From the NCBI GenBank assembly GCA_964369955.1, contig CAYJFQ010000003.1:40450-104449 (forward strand): a stretch of DNA of 64,000 nt. The letters run 5' to 3'. This DNA is from CAYJFQ01 sp964369955. GTDB taxonomy: Bacteria > Bacillota_I > Bacilli_A > Erysipelotrichales > Erysipelotrichaceae. The position numbers and the translations under genes were made by a program. A model generated the notes under the pieces. It did no database searches. It worked only from the letters and a program-made list of their open reading frames with translations, and was not told the origin of the DNA. Shown piece after piece: positions 6,611 to 15,374 of this stretch (position 1 is the stretch's first letter; every line of letters begins with the position of its first letter).

Positions 6611-7741
6611 ATGAAAAAGATGGAATACAAAACAGTTAATCAACCAATAAAGAAGCTAGGATTTGGTTTAATGCGCTTACCAATGATTGATAAAAAAGTT
6701 GATATTGAACAAACAAAAATAATGATTGATAAGTTTATGGAAGCGGGATTTACTTATTTTGACACTGCTTATTCATATTTAGAGGGAATGTCTGAAGAAG
6801 TGGCTAAAGAGTGCTTAGTTGATCGTTATCCTCGTGAGTCTTTCACTCTTGCGACTAAACTTCCAGCATGGCTTGCAAAAAATCAAGAAGAAGCTCAAGA
6901 AATGTTTTGGACTTCTTTGAAAAGAACAGGGGTTGAATATTTTGACTATTACTTGATGCATAATTTAGGTGGTAACCGTACAGCAATGTTTGAAAAGTAT
7001 GATCTTTGGAATTTTATCGCAAAGCGTAAAGAAGAAGGATTAATCAAAAAAGTTGGATTATCTTCACACATGACAAGTGATGAACTAGATGAAGTATTAA
7101 CTAAACATCCAGAAGTTGATTTTGTTCAACTGCAAATTAATTATGTTGACTGGGAAAGCAAATCTGTTGAATCACGCTTATCTTATGAAGTTGCTAGAAA
7201 ACATGGTAAGGAAGTTGTGATTATGGAACCAGTTAAAGGTGGTTCTTTAGTTAAATTACCTCAACAAGTAGCTGATATTTTTACTCAAGCTAATCCAAAG
7301 GCCTCACTTGCGAGTTGGGCAATTCGTTATGCAGCTAGTCTTGATGGCATCATTACTGTTTTAAGTGGAATGTCAACAATTGAGCAAGTGGAAGATAATA
7401 TAAGTTATATGGAAGATTTCAAACCTTTAAATGTATCAGAGTACCAAGTTATAAATGCAGCACTAGAAGAATTAAATAAAATTCCTCAGATTCCTTGTAC
7501 TGATTGTAAGTATTGTGTCGATAACTGTCCAAGTAAAATTAATATCCCTAACTTATTTACAGTTATGAATAACTATAAAATATATCAAGATTTAAAAAGA
7601 TATAAAGGCTCTTATGATTTTAATGTTGGAAGTGGCGGAAAAGCTTGCGAGTGTGTTAAGTGCGGACTTTGTGAAAGTGCATGTCCACAGAATATTAAAA
7701 TAATTGAAGAATTAGCTGAAATTAGTATATTATTTGATTAG
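6611..7741 (+). CDS. aldo/keto reductase with C-terminal 2x[4Fe-4S] domain
   Basis: 376 residues. The N-terminal TIM-barrel (about 1-275) has the aldo/keto reductase active-site set: Asp and Tyr in TYFDTAYSY, Lys in LATKLP and His in YYLMHNL. The C-terminal 100 residues bind two ferredoxin-type clusters: CTDCKYCVDNCP and CVKCGLCESACP. Such ferredoxin-AKR fusions are common in anaerobes and are thought to pass electrons between a cluster and a carbonyl substrate, but few are characterised. The gene follows cysK closely and precedes a LysR regulator by 14 bases, so the regulator may control it. Confidence 0.9.
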   Translation: MKKMEYKTVNQPIKKLGFGLMRLPMIDKKVDIEQTKIMIDKFMEAGFTYFDTAYSYLEGMSEEVAKECLVDRYPRESFTLATKLPAWLAKNQEEAQEMFWTSLKRTGVEYFDYYLMHNLGGNRTAMFEKYDLWNFIAKRKEEGLIKKVGLSSHMTSDELDEVLTKHPEVDFVQLQINYVDWESKSVESRLSYEVARKHGKEVVIMEPVKGGSLVKLPQQVADIFTQANPKASLASWAIRYAASLDGIITVLSGMSTIEQVEDNISYMEDFKPLNVSEYQVINAALEELNKIPQIPCTDCKYCVDNCPSKINIPNLFTVMNNYKIYQDLKRYKGSYDFNVGSGGKACECVKCGLCESACPQNIKIIEELAEISILFD

Positions 7742-7755
7742 ATAATGGGGTAAAA

Positions 7756-8682
7756 ATGAATCTACAACACCTAAAATATGTAATTGAAATTGAAAAAACA
7801 GGATCTATTAGTAAGGCTAGTGAAAATCTATTTATGAGTCAACCTAACTTAAGTAGAGCTGTTAAAGAATTAGAAGAATCATTAGGAATTCTTATTTTTA
7901 AAAGAACTCCTAAAGGAATTGACACAACTGCTAAAGGCAAAGAATTCTTAGGATTTGCCAAGGGAATAATCTCGCAAATGGATGAGGTAGAGAAATATTA
8001 CAAGAAAGAAGAAACTAATCGTCAAGTTTTTAATATATCTGTACCACGAGCAAATTATATTGCCCATGCCTTTATTAATTTTAGCAAGAGCTTAGAACTT
8101 GACCAAAACATTGAGATTAATTATCGAGAAACAAACAATATGAGGGCAATCAAAAATATCACTAATGAAGAATACAGCCTAGGAATAGTTAGATTTATTT
8201 CTAGCTATCATAATTACTTTGACTTATTCCTAGAAAGTAAAGATATTGAAAGCAAATTTATCTGTAAATTTAAATACCAAGTGTTAATGTCAAAAGACCA
8301 TCCCTTAGCTAATCAAGAACTAACTGCAGAAAACTTATCTAATTATATTGAAGTAACTCACGGAGATCCTTTTATTCCATCATTAAATGCAGTAGACGCA
8401 AAAAGAATCGAGTTCTCAGAAAAAATAAACAAAAGAATCTATGTCTATGAAAGAGGTAGTCAATTCGACTTGCTTAAAGGAAACACCAACACTTTTATGA
8501 GAGTCTCAGGAATTCCGGCTAGTAAAATTGAATTATATGGTTTGATTCAAAAACCTTGTGTAAGTTTTGACAAAGAATACCAAGATTTCCTAATCTATCC
8601 AAAGAAACACACTTTCAGTAAGATTGAAGAAGAATTCATTAAAGAACTTGAGAAATCAGTTTCTGAAATGATTGATGTTTAG
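7756..8682 (+). CDS. LysR family transcriptional regulator
   Basis: 308 residues, a standard LysR length. The N-terminal winged helix-turn-helix is textbook: LQHLKYVIEIEKTGSISKAS, then LFMSQPNLSRAVKELEESLG, FKRTPKGIDTTAKG. Residues about 90-300 form the periplasmic-binding-like effector domain (NISVPRANYIAHAF at its start). It is codirectional with the reductase gene 14 bases upstream, unlike the usual divergent LysR arrangement. Effector and targets are unknown. Confidence 0.93.
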   Translation: MNLQHLKYVIEIEKTGSISKASENLFMSQPNLSRAVKELEESLGILIFKRTPKGIDTTAKGKEFLGFAKGIISQMDEVEKYYKKEETNRQVFNISVPRANYIAHAFINFSKSLELDQNIEINYRETNNMRAIKNITNEEYSLGIVRFISSYHNYFDLFLESKDIESKFICKFKYQVLMSKDHPLANQELTAENLSNYIEVTHGDPFIPSLNAVDAKRIEFSEKINKRIYVYERGSQFDLLKGNTNTFMRVSGIPASKIELYGLIQKPCVSFDKEYQDFLIYPKKHTFSKIEEEFIKELEKSVSEMIDV

Positions 8683-8699
8683 CATTTAAGGAGAAAGCT

Positions 8700-9212
8700 A
8701 TGAATGAATTCTTGATTAGTGTTTTGATTATCATAATAGTAATTGGTATTAGTTTTTTAATTTACAGTTATTTTTTCAAGAATAGATCTAGTTGTGATGT
8801 AGATGTCACTATTTGTTCATTTAGTTTTAATCGTCACTATCGAAATGCGATGTCAGAAGATAAAGGAGACAAAGAATACTTTTATCTTTCTAATAACAAA
8901 GTGGTAGTTAAACTATATGGCTATGGAAGAGAAGAAGTAATTGATAAAGAAACTAAAATAAACACCAAAGAATACCTATTTTTAAAAAGTGAAATTATAG
9001 TCTGGATTGATAAATATGATGTATACACTCTTGCAAAGGACGAGTTTGTTGGAAATATTTTAGAACCTGAAATTCAAATAACTGATGTAAGTAGTGGTTT
9101 TGAGATTAATATCTATGATTGTGAATTCAATATCACCAAGGTTACTAATATTCCTAATAACTATATTCAAATGTTAAATGATCTAGAAACCATCTTTAAA
9201 GATTTTCAATAA
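8700..9212 (+). CDS. hypothetical membrane-anchored protein
   Basis: 170 residues, not recognised. One hydrophobic segment at residues 4-25 (FLISVLIIIIVIGISFLIYS) is followed by a soluble domain rich in beta strands and acidic residues (KDEFVGNILEPEIQITDV). The segment could be a signal anchor. AAGGAGA lies six bases before ATG 8700, and the gene ends the cysK-AKR-LysR stretch with a terminator overlapping the stop codon. No function can be inferred. Confidence 0.7.
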   Translation: MNEFLISVLIIIIVIGISFLIYSYFFKNRSSCDVDVTICSFSFNRHYRNAMSEDKGDKEYFYLSNNKVVVKLYGYGREEVIDKETKINTKEYLFLKSEIIVWIDKYDVYTLAKDEFVGNILEPEIQITDVSSGFEINIYDCEFNITKVTNIPNNYIQMLNDLETIFKDFQ

Positions 9213-9237
9213 CTAACCATAGTGGTTAGTTTTTTTG
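9211..9237 (+). terminator. terminator after the 8700-9212 gene
   Basis: AACTAACCA (9211-9219) pairs with TGGTTAGTT (9223-9231) around a three-base loop, followed by seven T. The stem includes the last bases of the TAA stop. Confidence 0.88.
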
Positions 9238-9360
9238 TTTAGTTGCACTAATAAATTAAGAAATTGTTTAGGCTGATGCAGATGAAGTAAAAAACAGATT
9301 AATAAAATAAAGTGCAGCATCCCCACTTTTTTATGCAGGTTAAGTTGGAAACTATATAGA
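9238..9360. other. non-coding gap upstream of rex with a second hairpin
   Basis: No open frame of useful size is present. AAAGTG (9309-9314) and CACTTT (9324-9329) form a 6-bp stem with a nine-base loop and T-tail to 9332, a weak terminator shape. Upstream GTTGCACT (about 9242-9249) can also pair with AGTGCA (9311-9316), so two alternative folds are possible. The same words AAGTGCAG and GTTGCACT recur at 60216-60255. This could be a leader or small RNA, or nothing. Confidence 0.3.
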
Positions 9361-9363
9361 TAC

Positions 9364-9395
9364 ACTTATATCGATAAAGATATATCGATATAAGT
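9364..9395. promoter_or_regulatory. perfect 12-bp inverted repeat upstream of rex
   Basis: ACTTATATCGAT (9364-9375) and ATCGATATAAGT (9384-9395) are exact reverse complements around eight bases. Each half also holds the self-palindrome TATCGATA (9369-9376 and 9383-9390), 14 bases centre to centre. It ends about 60 bases before ATG 9456 and just upstream of the -10 candidate at 9421, a good place for an operator. It does not look like the Rex box (TTGTGA-N8-TCACAA type). Confidence 0.6.
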
Positions 9396-9420
9396 TTTAT
9401 ATATTTCAAATTTATAGCGG

Positions 9421-9426
9421 TATGAT
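9421..9426 (+). promoter_or_regulatory. probable -10 element of the rex-adhE-hydrogenase operon
   Basis: TATGAT lies 29 bases before ATG 9456. The -35 region is weak (TTTATA at 9396-9401), right beside the 9364-9395 inverted repeat, which would suit an activator or repressor-controlled promoter. Confidence 0.4.
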
Positions 9427-9455
9427 TTAAATTATTAGTGTAGAGGGAGGAAGTA

Positions 9456-10073
9456 ATGAAAAAAAGTACTATATCTTTGGCGACTTTAAAACGATTACCA
9501 ACATATCTTGGCTATCTAAGAGAAGCAAAATTAGAATCAAATTATATTTCTTCTGGGACCATATCTGAAAGTTTACATCTCAATGAAATTCAAGTTCGTA
9601 AAGATCTAGCAAGTGTCTGTGATAAAGGTAAACCTAAAGTTGGTTATCCAATTGAAGGATTGATAAAAGACATTGAATCTTATCTTGGATACCACAATGT
9701 TAGTGATGCGGTTATTATCGGTGCTGGTAAGTTGGGCAGAGCCTTACTTGCTTACCAAGGGTTCCAAGAATATGGTCTTAATGTTGTGGCTGCATTTGAT
9801 CATCATTTAGATTATGTTGATGAGTCTAATAAAATATTCCATATTAGTAAGTTCGAGGAGTTAATTAAGCGCTTGAATGTGAAGATTGGAATAATTACTG
9901 TTGGAAAAGAAAATGCACAAACAGTAGCAAATTTATTGATCAGTCAAGGGGTTAAAGCAATTTGGAATTTTGCGCCAACTCACTTAGAAGTAAGCGATGA
10001 TGTCATTGTCTTAAATGAGAATTTAGCTGCTTCATTTGCGGTCTTATCAAAGGCCTTACAACAAAATATATAA
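9456..10073 (+). CDS. rex: redox-sensing transcriptional repressor Rex
   Basis: 205 residues, the usual Rex length. The N-terminal winged helix (about 1-78) includes TISESLHLNEIQVRKDLAS and the KGKPKVGYPIEGL wing. A Rossmann fold follows with the NAD(H) loop VIIGAGKLGRALLAY at about residue 86, and the C-terminal swapped helix (NLAASFAVLSKALQQ). Rex represses fermentation genes until NADH rises and releases it from DNA. It heads the operon: adhE follows after 12 bases, so it probably governs its own operon in response to NADH/NAD+. GGGAGGAAG precedes ATG 9456. Confidence 0.93.
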   Translation: MKKSTISLATLKRLPTYLGYLREAKLESNYISSGTISESLHLNEIQVRKDLASVCDKGKPKVGYPIEGLIKDIESYLGYHNVSDAVIIGAGKLGRALLAYQGFQEYGLNVVAAFDHHLDYVDESNKIFHISKFEELIKRLNVKIGIITVGKENAQTVANLLISQGVKAIWNFAPTHLEVSDDVIVLNENLAASFAVLSKALQQNI

Positions 10074-10085
10074 AAAAGGAAAATT

Positions 10086-12689
10086 ATGAAAGAACAAATA
10101 ACAAAAGTAGAAACGGTTGAAGAACTGTTACAAAAAATGAAAGAAATCAGAGAAGCGCAAGAAATTTTTGCGACTTATTCTCAAGAAAAGGTAGACGAAA
10201 TCTTTAAAGCTGCAGCTTTAGCGGTTAATGCACAGAGAATTCCTCTGGCAAAAATGGCAGTAGAAGAAACAGGTATGGGAATTGTTGAAGATAAAGTAAT
10301 TAAAAACCACTATGCTGCAGAGTATATCTATAATAAATATAAGGATGCTAAAACTTGTGGAGTTTTAGAAGAAGATAAAGAATTTGGAATTCGCAAAATC
10401 GCAGAGCCTATCGGAGTTATTGCGGCAGTTATTCCAACTACTAACCCAACTTCAACAGCCATCTTTAAAACTCTAATTGCCTTAAAGACTAGAAATGGAA
10501 TTATTTTAAGTCCACATCCACGTGCTAAGAATTCAACAATAGCTGCAGCTAAAATTGTGTTGGACGCAGCGGTTAAAGCCGGAGCTCCTAAAGGAATTAT
10601 CGGATGGATTGATGTGCCATCATTAGAATTAACAACAGAAGTAATGAAAAATTCTGATACTATCTTAGCGACTGGAGGCCCTGGAATGGTTAAAGCAGCT
10701 TATTCTTCTGGCAAACCTGCTTTAGGAGTAGGAGCTGGAAATGTGCCTGCAGTAATTCATAAGAGTGCTGATGTTAAAATGGCGGTGTCTTCAGTCATTT
10801 TATCTAAAACATTTGATAATGGAGTTATTTGTGCTTCTGAACAGTCAGTTATTATTGACTCAAGTATTTATAATGAAGTTAAAAAAGAGTTTAAATATCG
10901 TGGGTGTTATATCTTAAATGATTATGAGACTGAACGAGTAAGAAAAACAATTTTAATCAATGGTGCACTAAACGCAAAAATTGTTGGACAAAGTGCTTTC
11001 CGTATCGCAGAGTTAGCTGGTGTCAATGTTCCCGAAGATACTAAGATTTTAATTGGAGAAGTTGAAAGTACAGATATTAGTGAAGAGTTTGCTCATGAAA
11101 AATTATCGCCAGTACTTGCAATGTATAAATATAATAAGTTTAGTGATGCTTTAGATATGGCTGATCAATTAGTTAAAGATGGTGGTTATGGTCATACAGC
11201 TTCAATCTTTATTGACACTATTGGTCAAAAAGAAGATTTAATTGCTTTTGAAAACAAAATGAAAACATGTCGTATTGTAGTTAATACTCCATCAGCTCAT
11301 GGTGGTATCGGAGATTTATATAACTTCGGATTAGCTCCTTCATTAACATTAGGTTGTGGTTCTTGGGGTGGAAATTCTATTTCTGAGAATGTTGGAGTAG
11401 CTCATTTGATTAATGTAAAAACTGTAGCTGAAAGGAGAGAAAATATGTTGTGGTTAAGAACTCCGGATAAAGTTTATTTCAAGAAAGGTTGCCTTCCTAT
11501 CGCTTTAGATGAATTAAAGGCTGTTTATAATAAGAAAAGAGTATTTATTGTTACTGATGAATTCTTATATAAAAATAATTATATTAAACCAGTTACTACT
11601 GCTTTAGATAAAATGGGTATTGTTTATTCAGTATTCTTCGAGGTTGAACCAGATCCAACTCTAGCTTGTGCTAAGGCTGGTGCTAAAGCTATGGAAGCTT
11701 TCAATCCTGATTGTATTATTGCCTTAGGTGGAGGTTCTCCAATGGATGCGGCTAAAATCATGTGGACATTATATGAGCATCCAGAAGTTGATTTCCATGA
11801 CTTAGCAATTCGTTTCATGGATATTAGAAAACGTGTTTATTCTTTCCCAAAACTTGGAGAAAAATGTTTATTTGTAGCTATTCCTACTACTGCTGGTACT
11901 GGTTCTGAAGTTACACCGTTTGCGGTTATTACCGATGAAGAAACTGATGTTAAGTATCCAATTGCTGATTATGAATTATTGCCAAACATTGCGATCATTG
12001 ACACTGATTTAATGATGAATATGCCTAAAGGGTTAACTGCTGCTAGTGGTATCGATGCGTTAACTCATGCTTTAGAGGCTTATGCATCAATGCTGGCTTC
12101 TGATTATACAGATGGTATGGCACTAACTGCTACTAAAAATATCTTTAAATATCTACCATTAGCTTATGAGAATGGAGCTAATGATCCGGTGGCTAGAGAA
12201 AAAATGGCTAATGCCTCAACAATAGCTGGTATGGCATTTGCTAATGCGTTCTTAGGTGTTTGTCATTCGATGGCGCATAAATTAGGCGCTTTCCACCACT
12301 TACCTCATGGTGTTGCTAATGCTTTATTGATTAATGAAGTTATTAAGTTTAATGCAACTGATTGTCCTAGGAAAATGGGGGCTTTCTCTCAATATCAATT
12401 CCCTAATGCTAAAGCTCGTTATGCTGAAGTAGCAACATTTGTTGGATGTAAAGGTAAAAATGATGATGAATTAGTTGCAGCATTACTAGAAAAAATCAAT
12501 GAGCTTAAAGCAAGTATTGGAATTAAAAATACTATTATGGAATATAACATAAGTGAAGAAGACTTCTTAGCTACATTAGATGAAATGGTAGAATTAGCAT
12601 TTGATGATCAATGTACAGGCGCTAATCCTGTCTATCCAATGATGGCTGAAATCAAACAAATGTATTTAAATGCATATTATGGAAAGTAG
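10086..12689 (+). CDS. adhE: bifunctional acetaldehyde-CoA/alcohol dehydrogenase
   Basis: 867 residues, full length for AdhE, which reduces acetyl-CoA to acetaldehyde and then ethanol, oxidising two NADH. The N-terminal aldehyde dehydrogenase domain (about 1-440) has the catalytic Cys in NGVICASEQSVI near residue 250 and the LGVGAGNVPAVI loop. After a linker the Fe-dependent alcohol dehydrogenase (about 455-867) shows GGGSPMDAAKIMW, IPTTAGTGSEVTPFAVI and the iron-binding HSMAHKLGAFHHLPHG. Family members form spirosome filaments. It lies 12 bases after rex and 9 before a kinase-like gene; Rex control is the established pattern for adhE. Confidence 0.97.
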   Translation: MKEQITKVETVEELLQKMKEIREAQEIFATYSQEKVDEIFKAAALAVNAQRIPLAKMAVEETGMGIVEDKVIKNHYAAEYIYNKYKDAKTCGVLEEDKEFGIRKIAEPIGVIAAVIPTTNPTSTAIFKTLIALKTRNGIILSPHPRAKNSTIAAAKIVLDAAVKAGAPKGIIGWIDVPSLELTTEVMKNSDTILATGGPGMVKAAYSSGKPALGVGAGNVPAVIHKSADVKMAVSSVILSKTFDNGVICASEQSVIIDSSIYNEVKKEFKYRGCYILNDYETERVRKTILINGALNAKIVGQSAFRIAELAGVNVPEDTKILIGEVESTDISEEFAHEKLSPVLAMYKYNKFSDALDMADQLVKDGGYGHTASIFIDTIGQKEDLIAFENKMKTCRIVVNTPSAHGGIGDLYNFGLAPSLTLGCGSWGGNSISENVGVAHLINVKTVAERRENMLWLRTPDKVYFKKGCLPIALDELKAVYNKKRVFIVTDEFLYKNNYIKPVTTALDKMGIVYSVFFEVEPDPTLACAKAGAKAMEAFNPDCIIALGGGSPMDAAKIMWTLYEHPEVDFHDLAIRFMDIRKRVYSFPKLGEKCLFVAIPTTAGTGSEVTPFAVITDEETDVKYPIADYELLPNIAIIDTDLMMNMPKGLTAASGIDALTHALEAYASMLASDYTDGMALTATKNIFKYLPLAYENGANDPVAREKMANASTIAGMAFANAFLGVCHSMAHKLGAFHHLPHGVANALLINEVIKFNATDCPRKMGAFSQYQFPNAKARYAEVATFVGCKGKNDDELVAALLEKINELKASIGIKNTIMEYNISEEDFLATLDEMVELAFDDQCTGANPVYPMMAEIKQMYLNAYYGK

Positions 12690-12698
12690 GGACTAAAT

Positions 12699-13448
12699 AT
12701 GAAACTAGATAAAATTGTAGCACTAAGAAACAACAAAACTGTTTACCGTGATGGTGATCGTGCAGTTAAGTTATTTGATGAGTCATTCTCAAAATCAAAT
12801 ATCTTAAATGAAGCTTTAAATCAATCAAGAATTGAGGAAACTGACATTCGTGTACCAAAACTATTAGAAGTAACAAAGTTTGAAGGTAAATGGGCAATAG
12901 TTAGTGAATTTATTGAAGGAAAAACTATGGCTCAACTAATGGAAGAAAACCCAACTAAACTTGATGAGTACTTGAATATGTTTGTGGATATTCAAATGAG
13001 TATCCACACTCAAAAAGCTGCTCACTTAAATAAATTAAAAGACAAAATGTCAATGAAGATCTCACTTACTGACTTTGACGCAACAACACGTTATGAACTT
13101 CATACACGCCTTGAATCAATGCCAAAACATAATAAGGTATGTCATGGAGACTTTAATCCAGGAAACATCTTAATTGCGGATAGTGGAGAAGTATATGTAA
13201 TTGACTGGTCACATGTAACTCAAGGAAATGCATCGGCTGATGTTGCTCGTAGTTATTTATTGTTTCTACTTGAAGGAAAGTTAGAATTAGCGGAAAGATA
13301 CTTAAATCTATTCTGCAAAAAAAGTGATACAGCTAAACAATATGTAAATAAATGGATTCCTATTGTCGCAGCTAGCCAATCTGTAAAAGGAAATGAAAAA
13401 GAAAGAGAATTCTTACGACATTTAGTTGATGTGGTTGAATACGAATAG
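12699..13448 (+). CDS. APH-fold phosphotransferase in the hydrogenase operon
   Basis: 249 residues with the aminoglycoside phosphotransferase/choline kinase fold. The catalytic loop is VCHGDFNPGNILI (HGD-x3-N) at about residues 147-159, and the metal-binding segment is VYVIDWSHVTQGNASADVARS (D-W in place of D-F-G). The N-lobe has a plausible Lys in DRAVKLFDE and FEGKWAIVSEFIEG. Its position in the middle of a rex-adhE-hydrogenase operon argues against antibiotic resistance and for a metabolic or regulatory kinase. I recall APH-like genes in some multisubunit hydrogenase clusters but cannot verify that here. Substrate unknown; a small molecule or protein are both possible. Confidence 0.85.
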   Translation: MKLDKIVALRNNKTVYRDGDRAVKLFDESFSKSNILNEALNQSRIEETDIRVPKLLEVTKFEGKWAIVSEFIEGKTMAQLMEENPTKLDEYLNMFVDIQMSIHTQKAAHLNKLKDKMSMKISLTDFDATTRYELHTRLESMPKHNKVCHGDFNPGNILIADSGEVYVIDWSHVTQGNASADVARSYLLFLLEGKLELAERYLNLFCKKSDTAKQYVNKWIPIVAASQSVKGNEKEREFLRHLVDVVEYE

Positions 13449-13456
13449 GAACTTAA

Positions 13457-13699
13457 ATGAAAGTAACAGTATGTATCGGAAGTTCTTGTCATATTAAAGG
13501 TTCAAGACAAATTGTTGAACAATTACAAGAACTTATTAGAGATAATAACTTAAATAAAGAAATAGAATTGGCAGGAGCATTCTGTATGGGAAATTGTGAA
13601 AGAGGTGTCAGTGTTAAAGTTGATGATCAACAATTTTCTTTAACTCCCGAAAAGACAAGAGAATTTTTTGAAAAAAATATATTAAGCAGAGGAAAATAA
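13457..13699 (+). CDS. thioredoxin-like [2Fe-2S] ferredoxin (NuoE/HymA C-terminal type)
   Basis: 80 residues. VCIGSSCHIKGS near the N-terminus and FCMGNCERG in the middle give the four cysteines (C-x4-C and C-x3-C) of the thioredoxin-like [2Fe-2S] domain found in NuoE and HymA/HydC. The helical N-terminal half of a normal NuoE (about 150 residues) is missing, so this is a stand-alone cluster domain. It begins 8 bases after the kinase and ends one base before the sensory hydrogenase ATG, so the proteins are likely made together; it probably carries electrons to or from that hydrogenase. Confidence 0.88.
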   Translation: MKVTVCIGSSCHIKGSRQIVEQLQELIRDNNLNKEIELAGAFCMGNCERGVSVKVDDQQFSLTPEKTREFFEKNILSRGK

Positions 13700-13700
13700 A

Positions 13701-15374
13701 ATGAATCAATATTTGACTTTAAAAACAAATAACTGTCAAGACTGTTATAAATGCATTAGACATTGCCCTGTAAAGTCAATAAGATTCTCTCAACAACAAG
13801 CTCGTATAATTGAAGAAGAGTGTATCCTATGTGGGCAATGTTATGTAGTTTGTCCACAAAACGCAAAACAGGTTACCTCTCAAATCGATGAAGTTAAAGA
13901 TTTAATTAATGGTAATAAAAGGGTGGTTGCTAGTATTGCACCCTCTTTTATTGCCAATTATCCTAATACCGGCATTAAATCAATCGAAAATGCTCTAGTT
14001 AAATTAGGATTTGAATCAGCTAGTGAAACAGCTATTGGCGCAACACTAGTTAAGACAGCTTATGAAGAAAAAATGAACCAAGAATCACAATCAGTAATCA
14101 TTTCTTCATGTTGTGAGTCTGTTAACTTATTAATCCAAAAATACTACCCTGAACACCTTCAGTACTTAGCTGATGTAAAATCTCCAATGTTAGCTCATGG
14201 AGAAGAAATAAAGAAAAATGATCCTGAGTGTAAAGTAGTATTTATTGGCCCTTGTATTTCCAAGAAAGAGGAAGCACAACGTTATACTGGCATTATTGAC
14301 AATGTCTTAACTTTTGCGGAATTAAGTAGTTGGCTTGAAGATGAGGGTATTGAAATTGAAGAACAACAAGATATTGAAAAGTCTAAGCGTGCAGCATTCT
14401 TTCCAACATCTGGTGGAATAATTAAAAGCTTTGCCCAAAAACACAATAACTATGATTATTATATTGCCGATGGTGTAGAGCGTTGTATTGAAGTATTAGA
14501 TGATTTAAAAGAAGGTAAGATGAGTAATTGTTTTATTGAGATGTCTGCTTGTGTTGGTAGTTGTGTAGGTGGGCCTATCATGGAAAAACAAAAGAAAAAT
14601 TCACTTACTAGTTACCAACAAGTAAGAAATTATACTAGTAATAATGAAGATTTTATTATTGATAATCCTAATGATTTAGAACAAGATTACCAACCAATTA
14701 AATCTAACTTAATGATTCCGGGTGAACATGAGATAAACGCAATCCTAAAACAAATGGGTAAAAATGAAGTTGAAGACCAACTTAATTGTGGTGGTTGTGG
14801 TTATGATACTTGTATCTCAAAGGCTATTGCTGTCTATAATAAGAAGGCTGAAATAAGTATGTGTTTACCATTCTTAAAGAAAAAGGCTGAGAGTTTCTCA
14901 GATATTATTATTGGTAATACTCCTAATGGAATTATTGTTCTTGATGAACAATTAAATGTTCAACAAATTAATAAAGCTGGATTAGAAATGTTGAATATTC
15001 GTAGTGCTAATGATGTTGTTAATGCGCCTGTTGTTAGAATTCTTGAGACAACGGAGTTTAGAAATGTCTTAGATACGAAAAAGAACATTTATGAGAAGCG
15101 AGGTTATTTAGCTGAGTACCAAAAGTATGTTGATTATTCAATTCTTTATGATAAGAGTAATCATATCTTAATTTATATTATGAAAGATGTAACTGATGTT
15201 GAAATGTCAAAGTCTCAAAGTCAAAAAATAAAAGCTCAAACAATTGAGATTACTGATCGAGTAGTTGAGAATCAAATGAAGATAGTTCAAGAAATTGCTT
15301 ATCTTTTAGGAGAAACTGCAGCTGAGACAAAGATTGCTTTAACTAAGTTAAAGGAAACACTAGATGATAAATGA
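13701..15374 (+). CDS. PAS-containing sensory-type [FeFe] hydrogenase (HydS-like)
   Basis: 557 residues. Order: two [4Fe-4S] motifs (CQDCYKCIRHCP at 12-23, CILCGQCYVVCP at about 41-52), an H-cluster domain (about 70-335), a [4Fe-4S] motif CGGCGYDTC near 363, then a PAS domain (about 400-490) and a helical tail. The H-cluster ligands are kept but in divergent settings: SSCCES near 135, IGPCISKKEE near 183, SACVGSCVGGP near 281. These altered loops plus PAS match the group C, putatively H2-sensing hydrogenases. Group C genes are often next to a phosphatase or kinase, and here the next gene overlaps by 11 bases and encodes a PP2C-like phosphatase. H2 sensing is inferred, not shown. Confidence 0.9.
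   Translation: MNQYLTLKTNNCQDCYKCIRHCPVKSIRFSQQQARIIEEECILCGQCYVVCPQNAKQVTSQIDEVKDLINGNKRVVASIAPSFIANYPNTGIKSIENALVKLGFESASETAIGATLVKTAYEEKMNQESQSVIISSCCESVNLLIQKYYPEHLQYLADVKSPMLAHGEEIKKNDPECKVVFIGPCISKKEEAQRYTGIIDNVLTFAELSSWLEDEGIEIEEQQDIEKSKRAAFFPTSGGIIKSFAQKHNNYDYYIADGVERCIEVLDDLKEGKMSNCFIEMSACVGSCVGGPIMEKQKKNSLTSYQQVRNYTSNNEDFIIDNPNDLEQDYQPIKSNLMIPGEHEINAILKQMGKNEVEDQLNCGGCGYDTCISKAIAVYNKKAEISMCLPFLKKKAESFSDIIIGNTPNGIIVLDEQLNVQQINKAGLEMLNIRSANDVVNAPVVRILETTEFRNVLDTKKNIYEKRGYLAEYQKYVDYSILYDKSNHILIYIMKDVTDVEMSKSQSQKIKAQTIEITDRVVENQMKIVQEIAYLLGETAAETKIALTKLKETLDDK

Noticed and set aside
9364..9395. A Rex operator
   Set aside because: The inverted repeat upstream of rex does not match the TTGTGA-N8-TCACAA pattern; the regulator remains unknown.
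12699..13448. Aminoglycoside resistance gene
   Set aside because: The fold is shared, but tight coupling inside a fermentation/hydrogenase operon argues against resistance.
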